This document shows, piece by piece, positions 7,540 through 14,274 of a stretch of DNA of 16,891 nt. Source of the DNA: a bacterium (GTDB lineage Bacteria; UBA9089; CG2-30-40-21); contig JASEHA010000019.1 in NCBI GenBank assembly GCA_030018795.1, positions 1 to 16,891 on the forward strand, in the 5' to 3' direction. The position numbers and the translations under genes were made by a program. How positions within the stretch are numbered: the stretch's first letter is position 1; each line of letters starts with the position of its first letter. Under the pieces are notes generated by a model. The model did not search any database. It was not told the origin of the DNA and worked only from the letters and a program-made list of their open reading frames with translations.

Positions 7540-8239
7540 AAATTAATTCCTTTCTCAATGCAAGCATCTCTCTTATAAGAGAGAAGATTACTCGAAAAGA
7601 AGATAGTGTAGAAGACCCCTGTATCCTTTCAAAATAATCCACCCCAATCTGAACAATCTTAAAGTTATGTTTCTGAGCACGTATTAATAACTCTGCATCT
7701 ATAAATGATCCCTTTGATTTTAAGGTAACCTTCTCAAATACCTTACTATTTACAAGCTTAAATGCAAAATTGACATCTTTGATGTTTAACCCAAACAATA
7801 GCTTGATAATAAGGTTATAAGAAAATGAATAAATTGTACGAACAATTCCTTCACCTACCCTGTTTAACCTATACGCTGAAATTATGTCCGCACCAGTAAT
7901 TTCCATTACCCTGACCGCTCGTTTAAGCTCTTCCACATCAAAAGGAAGATCAGCATCTGAATAGAGGATAATATCCTTAACAGCATTTGCAAACCCTGTC
8001 TTCAATGACCCGCCAAGTTTCTTGTTTGTCTCGTGATGAATAACCCTCACAAAACTATAACGAACAGCCATTTCTTCTGCAATATCTATGGTATTGTCCG
8101 TACTGGCATCATCCACTATGATTATCTCATAATCATCTGTCAATTCTTTGAGCACAGGTATGGTTGCCTCTACTATCCGCTCAATGTTAGTCTCTTCATT
8201 ATAAGCAGGGAAAAAGACAGAAATACTCTTCTTCATCAT
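7538..8239 (-). CDS. GT2 family glycosyltransferase, DPM1-like, copy 1
   Basis: 233 residues with the canonical GT2 motifs ISVFFPAYNEETNIE (6-20), DYEIIIVDDASTDNT (36-50) and SDADLPFD (94-101, with D95-A96-D97 as DxD). The block GADIISAYRLNR is identical to that of copy 2. No membrane anchor is visible. Copy 2 follows with a 10-base gap, so this is a tandem duplication whose members have diverged strongly. The family forms polyprenyl-phosphate sugars or transfers sugars directly; the neighbouring deacetylase and membrane proteins favour the former (inference). The ATG at 8239 has AAGGA 9 bases upstream; a second ATG at 8236 is possible. Uniquely in this stretch, a 113-bp non-coding segment with a perfect stem-loop precedes it, so its expression may be controlled separately from the genes upstream. 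Confidence 0.93.
   Translation of the reverse strand: MMKKSISVFFPAYNEETNIERIVEATIPVLKELTDDYEIIIVDDASTDNTIDIAEEMAVRYSFVRVIHHETNKKLGGSLKTGFANAVKDIILYSDADLPFDVEELKRAVRVMEITGADIISAYRLNRVGEGIVRTIYSFSYNLIIKLLFGLNIKDVNFAFKLVNSKVFEKVTLKSKGSFIDAELLIRAQKHNFKIVQIGVDYFERIQGSSTLSSFRVIFSLIREMLALRKELI
7567..7584. repeat. Perfect 18-nt palindrome inside GT2 copy 1
   Basis: The sequence tctctcttataagagaga reads identically on both strands. As a hairpin it gives 7 pairs around a TATA loop. It lies in the last 20 codons of the gene (FSLIREM), just before the junction with GT2 copy 2. Confidence 0.8.
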
Positions 8240-8352
8240 TATCCTACATCCTTGTCCACTTTCTCAACACAATCTTACACCATGCTGGCTATTTCAGGCA
8301 TAGTCGTTTCAACTCCGATCAACGACTATGTTGTCTGCGTCGTAATTATCAA
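8240..8352. other. Only sizeable intergenic gap inside the gene cluster
   Basis: This 113-bp gap separates membrane protein copy A from the GT2 pair, in a cluster where other junctions are overlaps or under 30 bases. It holds a perfect stem-loop (8299-8330). On the minus strand it also holds a possible 8-codon open frame (MPEIASMV, 8301 to 8275), whose ATG lies in the 3' arm of the stem and whose GGAG lies in the loop. No convincing sigma-70 promoter or T-tract terminator is visible. It may be a leader, an attenuator or a remnant of a dispersed repeat. Confidence 0.6.
8299..8330. repeat. Perfect inverted repeat, 10-bp arms, 12-nt loop
   Basis: On the plus strand the left arm is catagtcgtt (8299-8308) and the right arm is aacgactatg (8321-8330), exact reverse complements separated by 12 bases. 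It is the main structure in the gap upstream of the first GT2 gene. No T-run follows on either strand, so it is not a standard intrinsic terminator. Confidence 0.85.
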
Positions 8353-9846
8353 TCAATGCGTTTTATATAACCACACTCTCCCTTTTTGGTGAATTAGTAT
8401 CACTCCCTCCCTTTTCAAAATCTCAAAAAACTCATCATCCCTTCCCCAACAAAGGATATAATCATATTTCCCCTTCATCTTACAAATATCATTTCTATCC
8501 TTTGAAGTCACTGTTGGCAAATATTCCTCTACTGGATAATGCTTATACCAAAAGGGAACAATTGTATTAAGTGTAGCCAGACTCCGTCCGGTTGCCCCAC
8601 CCTTAAATATATTATAATAATCATGCGCCCTGGTAAGTGGCTTCATCTGCCCGATAGAATACTCTTTCTCAAGCATTATTGGCAACAAAAGTTTATTTTG
8701 CTCAATCTTACTGATTCCAGAGGTATATTCTTCGACAACCTTACCTGCATTCGATATATTTATGGTCATCATCATGAATAGACATACGGTTGACATCGCT
8801 ATGATAGATAGAAATATTCTGCTTACCACCTTGCTTGTAATTGGCTCAGCACACACCAACAGAAAGATATAAATAAATGGTAGCATTCGGACATTGACCC
8901 TGTGCCACTCAAAGGCATGTCCGGGAAGAATAAAATAAAGTAACACCAGAATGCCTGTCAGGATCAGGATGGGTTCATTATGGATACTTCTCCATCCCTT
9001 CACTAATCTTTTTCCTGCTAAATAAAACACACACAATATCGGTATCCCTGTCAGCACCATCTCCATTTTGCTAAACGAATAAAGAAATTCTGTAACAAAA
9101 CCCTCCATAGTCCAGTGAATAGGATTATACTGAAAGGTAAACTTAGCCCATGAAGACTGGGTAATATTTAGGATAATGTAATGAACCAGAAGTATAAACC
9201 CAGGGATAAATAACCGTATAGGACTTAATATCCCTTTGATGCTACGATCTTTTATAACATCATACACTGCCATAACAAACACAAGCAAAACAAAACTAAA
9301 TAGATGGCAAAGATATAGCAGAGATGTAAATATATTTAACAGGCTGATATTCTTAAGTGTCAAATTATCCTTATATTTTAACCAATAGCCAAAGATGAAA
9401 AAAAACATCGGTACAGACAAACAAAAATGATTGTGCCCAAAACAAAAGAAAAAGTTGTAGACATACAAAAAGCTTACAAATCCTAAGACTATCTTTCTCG
9501 GATTTATTACCTTAATAAGGTAAAAAACACTTAATGGCCATAAGATAACATTTACACTTAAGGCAAGCTTGTATGCTGTCAATATAGGGAACACAAGATG
9601 AAACAAGCATGTTGTTATATTAAACAATAAATTAGGAACAAGATACGGCTTAATCTCATAATAAGTAGAATAATTATAAGCCGGATTAAAATACTGCTTA
9701 ACCATTTCTACCATCAAAAGATATCCTGGCCCATGCCTTGATGGGAAATAGGTGCATGACCAGATAGGGATAAGAGAGATTATGATCAATATTACTGCTA
9801 AAAAGCTAAATATGGTAGCTGTTTCCCTGTAATGGCACGTTTGCAT
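8353..9846 (-). CDS. Polytopic membrane protein, copy A; possible GT-C-like glycosyltransferase
   Basis: About 497 residues with many hydrophobic helices and a hydrophilic C-terminal domain, homologous throughout to copy B (4412-5983). Matching blocks are IPIWSC before FPSRHGPGY (34-42), YFNPAYNYSTYYE (E64 after STYY), PNLLFN, HLFSF, a W..VNVRML segment, GGATGRS and a C-terminal CWGRDD. As in copy B there is no acidic residue directly after helix 1, so a GT-C assignment is tentative; I do not recognise a named family. I prefer ATG 9846, which has AAAGGA with 8 bases spacing, over the in-frame ATG 9873, which touches the carrier-protein stop but has only a weak upstream site. It follows the acyl carrier protein gene and precedes the GT2 pair, so its substrate could be a lipid-linked sugar or a carrier-bound acyl group (inference). 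Confidence 0.88.
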   Translation of the reverse strand: MQTCHYRETATIFSFLAVILIIISLIPIWSCTYFPSRHGPGYLLMVEMVKQYFNPAYNYSTYYEIKPYLVPNLLFNITTCLFHLVFPILTAYKLALSVNVILWPLSVFYLIKVINPRKIVLGFVSFLYVYNFFFCFGHNHFCLSVPMFFFIFGYWLKYKDNLTLKNISLLNIFTSLLYLCHLFSFVLLVFVMAVYDVIKDRSIKGILSPIRLFIPGFILLVHYIILNITQSSWAKFTFQYNPIHWTMEGFVTEFLYSFSKMEMVLTGIPILCVFYLAGKRLVKGWRSIHNEPILILTGILVLLYFILPGHAFEWHRVNVRMLPFIYIFLLVCAEPITSKVVSRIFLSIIAMSTVCLFMMMTINISNAGKVVEEYTSGISKIEQNKLLLPIMLEKEYSIGQMKPLTRAHDYYNIFKGGATGRSLATLNTIVPFWYKHYPVEEYLPTVTSKDRNDICKMKGKYDYILCWGRDDEFFEILKREGVILIHQKGRVWLYKTH

Positions 9847-9852
9847 TACTGA

Positions 9853-9860
9853 CTTCCTTT
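9853..9860 (-). promoter_or_regulatory. Ribosome binding site deciding the start of membrane protein copy A
   Basis: AAAGGAAG on the minus strand places AGGA 8 bases before ATG 9846. The upstream in-frame ATG at 9873 has only a weak ACGG-type sequence. Confidence 0.65.
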
Positions 9861-9872
9861 CTTTCACAAGCA

Positions 9873-10121
9873 TTACCGTCGAGTTTTAGTTTCTACAAAT
9901 TCACCTATCGCCTTTAATGAATCAAAATTCTCTGGCAATAACTCTTCATCATCTATCTTAATCCCATATCTTTCCTCTATAAAACTTACCAGATCAAGTA
10001 TCCCTGTAGAATCAATTATCCCTTTTTCCAACAAGGAATCATCGTTTGCTAAACCTGCAATCTCTTCTTCCATTAGTAAGTGTTCCTTTAAGAAATCTTT
10101 AATTTCCTTCTCTAAGTTCAT
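9873..10121 (-). CDS. Acyl carrier protein
   Basis: The 82-residue acidic protein contains GIIDSTGILDLVSFIEERYG, with S38 in the DS motif as the expected 4'-phosphopantetheine site, followed by the usual helix pattern and an IKIDDEELLPENFDSL stretch. Size and motif are typical of type II acyl carrier proteins; the DST rather than DSL context marks a specialised carrier rather than the fatty-acid housekeeping AcpP. A strong AGGAGGG site precedes the ATG by 11 bases. No ketosynthase or condensation gene lies nearby. The only visible acyl-activating enzyme is the ligase at 239-1750, and possible users are the GNAT protein (13218-14264) or the membrane proteins. Probable role is to hold an activated acyl group for decoration of a surface glycan (inference). 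Confidence 0.95.
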   Translation of the reverse strand: MNLEKEIKDFLKEHLLMEEEIAGLANDDSLLEKGIIDSTGILDLVSFIEERYGIKIDDEELLPENFDSLKAIGEFVETKTRR

Positions 10122-10143
10122 TATATTTGTTTCCCTCCTATTA

Positions 10144-13100
10144 CTATTTTATAGTTTCATGCCACCAGTTCCACATCTGGGCAAAAATCATCAAATCTTC
10201 AAAATTTACTTTCCCATCAGGTTGTGTTACCATATCAGGTGGATTCCCTGAGGTTGTTGTGCTTGATCCAGCAATATCTCCGCAAAGATTCTTTGTATTC
10301 CAGTATAAAGCAAACCACATTAAATCTTCAAAGTCTATTTTATCATCAGGCTCTTCCCTGTTTCTTTGACCAAAATCACATAATAACCTTTTGACAGGTA
10401 AGACAGGGGTATTAACAACCAAAGGGGTTAAAAATGTTGACCAGTTATTTTGTTCATCCACTGCTCTAATAGCAAAATAATAAGTAGTATTTGGTAATAA
10501 TCCTGTAACCGTACCAAATTCTATATGCCCTGCCTCTTTGGGAGAGGTCAAAGAAAATTGCAAACAGTTATCCCAATTTTCTGTAGTAATAGAACTGGTA
10601 CTATACCGTCCATCATATCTCATGGCCTGACCAGTCATATTGTCATCACCAGAAGCTGTCCATGTTAAAACCACAGAATTATTAGTAACAGTGGCTATTC
10701 CAAAATCTTTTATATTGTCTGGCGGGATATTATCCGGTTCCAGAGTAGTTGTTCCTACTATCAAAGTGCTATTATTAAGCGTTACACCATCCAGATAGAT
10801 GCATCCAGCATCAGATGCATTTAGTGTACTTGTGGCTTTATCCAGAGTTACGCAGTATTGTCTTTGTGGTTCAAGGTCTGCTACAAGAATATTGAATTGT
10901 CCATTGTATGGAAGAAATGCCTGTCCATTCAATAAAAACTCCTCTTTTGTATTAAAAAGAGCGATATATTGCCCTATCCTTGCCCCTACAACCGAATTGC
11001 TGCTTATTTTTTCCATAGATACCGGTGTTGTATGAGAAGCATCCGTAGCCTCAATAGCATGCAAAAAAATGTCCTCCTGCCTTGTTGATGTTGGCACTAT
11101 ATGCAGTCGATACTCTCCCCAGTAAAATTTTTGCTCATCTGTAAGAGGTTCAGTATAATTTACCCCTAAAGCACTATTCCTTGGATCATTCCCATACCAA
11201 TCATTAAATTGATGACCCTGCCCTCCGATCTTATACACTGTTGTATTCTCTGGTAAGAGTGTTTTAACAAACGCCTTCCCATGAGCATTGTTGTATCCAG
11301 CATTGGTAATAACAAAATGATGAGGATTATTATACTTCCACTTACCTCCTGCTATATTTTCACCACTAATCTGCTGGTTAATATCCCAGTTATCCTTAAT
11401 TATCATTGGATCATAATTCATCTGCAACAACATATGTTTCTCTGTTTCCGCATGTTTTGTTTTTACTCGATCAAACACTATGAAATAATCAGACTCAGGA
11501 GCAGGACCATTATCTCCACAAAAATAGATGAACTGTCTGGTAAAGATATCAAGCACTCTACATTCATCAATATGCGGCCTTCTCCATTTACACAAATAAG
11601 CCTTTGAAGCGTCTCCATAAATATAATTATACTTACCTTGTCTTGTTTCAAAATACTTTATTCCACCTGTTTTATACCAAAAATCATTACTGGGTATAAA
11701 TTTTTGGGCATCAAATCCATCTTCACCATTTTCCATCTGCCTGCCATTAGAATCATATTTCAACAATGAATTATTGATAAAAAGAAAGCTATTCCATGAA
11801 TCTGTAAAATCTCCAAATGCTGCGTTATGATCTCCCCAGCCTCGATTAAAAAGGAGCGGTCCCCTATTTTTCCAGATAGTAAAACTATTAGAAAACAATC
11901 CTATACGATTAAACTGATAAGTATGACACATAAAGGTAGCAAAGGTAGCATCTTCGTTTTCCCAATCACTTCGCATAGAAACCCAGCCATGTTTTTCAAA
12001 TCTCTTATTTAAGGGAAGAGATAGTCCTTTAGGAGAAGCTTTGGTAATCTGCGGATCTCCTCCCATAATAATCTTGTAAATAAGCGGTTCATAAACATCT
12101 CCTTTCAGCAATTCTTCCACAATCCATTTGCAAAGCCTTGCCATACTTGTATCAGCTCGGTTTAACGGTCCAATAATCCCTGAGAATAGACTGCTTGCAT
12201 CCCATTTACAATTATTCCATAATCGAAATGGAGCTCTCATACACTGTACCCTAAAAAGCGAATAATTTGTTGCAGGCTGAATACTATATGCTATCCATAA
12301 TGGCAGGTTTTTATAAAACTCAGTTATCTTGAAATAGTCCTGACCAGTAGCTGTATACCATGCCTCTAAAAACGGGATATATCCCTTATGGAAGACCATA
12401 TATGTCATCCCATCAATAGTGATCCCATCCCCGCAAACCATCTTTAGCAAATCAAGGGCACCGCCAGATAACAATCCTGTTGATTGACCATCTGTTCTCT
12501 TTCCTGTATACAATTGCTCAATAATGCTCCTTGCTGCATTATCATTAATCCCATCATTCATAAAGGCAAACCCAGAGATATTCTCTTTACACCTTGGAAA
12601 ATTTCCTATCCCTGTTTTATCACTTGGCTTATAATCATCTGGACAAAAAGCAAAATGGTTATTTTCTATCATGCTATATATTATTGCAGTCTTTTGCTCA
12701 TTTGTCAGCAAACTATACAGCCAATCATAACCAAGAGCAAACCCAGTATATCGTATACGTACCCTTTTATCTGCAATTGTATTCCATTCCGTCCAATTTA
12801 TCTCAGGTTTCATTGCCAGTAATGCCCTTACGCCTTCTCGACCATATTGTTCTGCTGTACGGTTATAATAATTAAACCCATCCAATTGTCCCATTTGATA
12901 GATAAATCCGTACCTTTCTATCATATCGCGTAATTCATCTTTCTCATTATATTCTGTTAATACTTTTGTACCCCACTCTTCAAATGGGCCATTAAAATTC
13001 TCATTTGCCTTATCAAGAATATCCTGAAACTCTTCTCTATAATGATTCTTAACCCGTTCCACAATCGTTTGCTTATTATCTGCTGTAATCAACAAACGCG

Positions 13101-13218
13101 GATGTCCTGAACGAACAGACCAATTGCGTAATTGTGGCTCTTTATCTAAGATTAAAGATTCACCAAAGGATATTTTTGTTATTAATAATAATCCTGTCAA
13201 TAAAAATACTTTTTTCAT
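10144..13218 (-). CDS. Secreted heparinase II/III-like protein with FN3 and tandem dockerin-like repeats
   Basis: About 1024 residues. A signal peptide (KKVFLLTGLLLITKISFG) is followed by an alpha-helical region typical of heparinase II/III or alginate-lyase toroids (GHPRLLITADN near 40; RYTGFALGYDWLYSLLTNEQ near 155-175). Next is a beta-rich region containing HGWVSMRSDW and NRGPLLFNRGWGDHNAAFGD. The usual H.H.D block of this family is not evident, so catalysis is uncertain. A fibronectin III domain lies at about 830-937 (SVVLTWTASGDD; NTTYYFAIRAVD). The C terminus has two 18-residue calcium-loop-like units, PDDKIDFEDLMWFALYWN and PDGKVNFEDLMIFAQMWN, identical at 12 positions. It may trim or bind the polysaccharide made by the locus outside the inner membrane (inference). 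The start is ATG 13218 in a TGATG overlap with the upstream stop, with AGGGA 6 bases before it; an adjacent GTG at 13221 is less likely. Confidence 0.78.
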   Translation of the reverse strand: MKKVFLLTGLLLITKISFGESLILDKEPQLRNWSVRSGHPRLLITADNKQTIVERVKNHYREEFQDILDKANENFNGPFEEWGTKVLTEYNEKDELRDMIERYGFIYQMGQLDGFNYYNRTAEQYGREGVRALLAMKPEINWTEWNTIADKRVRIRYTGFALGYDWLYSLLTNEQKTAIIYSMIENNHFAFCPDDYKPSDKTGIGNFPRCKENISGFAFMNDGINDNAARSIIEQLYTGKRTDGQSTGLLSGGALDLLKMVCGDGITIDGMTYMVFHKGYIPFLEAWYTATGQDYFKITEFYKNLPLWIAYSIQPATNYSLFRVQCMRAPFRLWNNCKWDASSLFSGIIGPLNRADTSMARLCKWIVEELLKGDVYEPLIYKIIMGGDPQITKASPKGLSLPLNKRFEKHGWVSMRSDWENEDATFATFMCHTYQFNRIGLFSNSFTIWKNRGPLLFNRGWGDHNAAFGDFTDSWNSFLFINNSLLKYDSNGRQMENGEDGFDAQKFIPSNDFWYKTGGIKYFETRQGKYNYIYGDASKAYLCKWRRPHIDECRVLDIFTRQFIYFCGDNGPAPESDYFIVFDRVKTKHAETEKHMLLQMNYDPMIIKDNWDINQQISGENIAGGKWKYNNPHHFVITNAGYNNAHGKAFVKTLLPENTTVYKIGGQGHQFNDWYGNDPRNSALGVNYTEPLTDEQKFYWGEYRLHIVPTSTRQEDIFLHAIEATDASHTTPVSMEKISSNSVVGARIGQYIALFNTKEEFLLNGQAFLPYNGQFNILVADLEPQRQYCVTLDKATSTLNASDAGCIYLDGVTLNNSTLIVGTTTLEPDNIPPDNIKDFGIATVTNNSVVLTWTASGDDNMTGQAMRYDGRYSTSSITTENWDNCLQFSLTSPKEAGHIEFGTVTGLLPNTTYYFAIRAVDEQNNWSTFLTPLVVNTPVLPVKRLLCDFGQRNREEPDDKIDFEDLMWFALYWNTKNLCGDIAGSSTTTSGNPPDMVTQPDGKVNFEDLMIFAQMWNWWHETIK
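10168..10350 (-). repeat. Tandem dockerin-like coding repeats
   Basis: Two 54-bp coding units (10297-10350 and 10168-10221) encode 18-residue motifs with the pattern P-D-x-K-x-x-F-E-D-L-M, then F-A, ending W-N. The first part resembles an EF-hand-like calcium loop and the spacing resembles a dockerin pair. They end 7 residues before the C terminus of the heparinase-like protein, where a surface-attachment or cohesin-binding module would be expected. Confidence 0.75.
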
Positions 13219-14264
13219 CACACATCCCTATCCCCAACCATCATGAACCAATTCTTTGCATCCTTAACAGTCTCTGCATACTCAAAAGAAGGATTGGGAT
13301 AAACAATCACTGAGGATATGTCTACCCGTTGAGAAAAGCCAAAAAACCTTAGTATTTCAATAAAAGGATTAGAGCCAAGCAAGCCCAATGAAATAGTAGA
13401 TATTCCCTGTCTTCTCAGCATAGAGATTAATACACCTATAAGATGCCTTGCTGCATCATCATCCTCATAAAAGACATCCTTAACATGAACAACATCCATT
13501 TCTTGTTTATAATAAATAAGATACCCACACAGTTTTCCCTTTTTTCGTAAGCTTAAGGTAATCATCTCATAAAGCGGACTATTAGAATATCTCCAATTCA
13601 AGTATTCAGCATTTCTCACCACACAAACAGCATATCGATTGATCACCTTATCGAAGAATGCATCAAACTCTTCCCCATATTTAATATTAACACCAACATC
13701 TATCGTATACCCCTTACGATACCATTGTTCTTTGCCCATAAGTTTCAATAAAGGATTACCCAGTCCACTTATAACATCAGCCACAACCTTAGTTTTCAGT
13801 ATTTCTTGTATCTTTTTATTCAGACGAATCACCTTAGCATATCGAACCATCTGCCCCATCACAGGATGTCCCACCCTTTGATGAACAACAAGCATTCGAT
13901 CATTGGGATGAGCATAAAGAAATGGGACTATTCCCGCATTAACCCCATCCCGAGCTGCCTTTCTCAACTTGACCGCTACCCCCAGGCTGCGATATTTTTT
14001 ATCTATAGAAAAATCACCACAATTCCAGCAAACAACATCCCTGCCTTCTACTCTTACCAGTCTTGGGGTAACTACTGTAACGCCAACTGGATCATCACTC
14101 TTTTCATCAATAGCTATCCATCCTATTGCCTTTCCATGTGGATTCTGTTTATAAAGCCACTCGTACCTTTTTTCATTTATGGATACACGCCTATTTTCAT
14201 TAAGGAGAGAGGTCATTATCCCTTCATCTCTATCCAGATCTGCTTCTCTAATCAATACCCCCAT
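13218..14264 (-). CDS. GNAT-type acyltransferase of polysaccharide loci
   Basis: The 348-residue protein begins with a GNAT fold (VLIREADLDRDEGI; GDFSIDKKYRSLGVAVKLRK at 83-102, where RSLGVA is the acyl-CoA pyrophosphate loop of motif A). It has a second, weaker GNAT-like half containing YLNWRYSNSPLY, GKLCGYLIYY and a terminal NWFMMVGDRD. This two-part layout, with a W..W near the end and a GD.D close, recalls acyltransferases of exopolysaccharide and FemAB-like families. The donor may be acyl-CoA or the carrier protein encoded 3 kb downstream; the acceptor is probably an amino sugar (inference). The ATG at 14264 has AAGGAGA 5 bases upstream. It overlaps the heparinase-like gene by one base and follows the dehydratase by 10 bases. 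The exact acyl group is unknown. Confidence 0.85.
   Translation of the reverse strand: MGVLIREADLDRDEGIMTSLLNENRRVSINEKRYEWLYKQNPHGKAIGWIAIDEKSDDPVGVTVVTPRLVRVEGRDVVCWNCGDFSIDKKYRSLGVAVKLRKAARDGVNAGIVPFLYAHPNDRMLVVHQRVGHPVMGQMVRYAKVIRLNKKIQEILKTKVVADVISGLGNPLLKLMGKEQWYRKGYTIDVGVNIKYGEEFDAFFDKVINRYAVCVVRNAEYLNWRYSNSPLYEMITLSLRKKGKLCGYLIYYKQEMDVVHVKDVFYEDDDAARHLIGVLISMLRRQGISTISLGLLGSNPFIEILRFFGFSQRVDISSVIVYPNPSFEYAETVKDAKNWFMMVGDRDV
13225..13229 (-). promoter_or_regulatory. Ribosome binding site deciding the start of the heparinase-like gene
   Basis: AGGGA lies 6 bases before ATG 13218 but only 3 bases before GTG 13221, favouring the ATG, which shares one base with the upstream TGA stop. Confidence 0.6.
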
Positions 14265-14274
14265 TACTTTCTCC

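Noticed and set aside
9847..9873. In-frame ATG at 9873 as the start of membrane protein copy A
   Set aside because: It would add 9 hydrophilic residues and overlaps the carrier-protein stop by one base, but it has a poorer ribosome site than ATG 9846. Not fully excluded.
10799..10820. Repeated gatgcat units around 10800-10820
   Set aside because: The 7-bp inverted match around an 8-nt loop in AT-rich coding sequence is short enough to be chance; several similar 6-8 bp pairs occur across the window and were left out.
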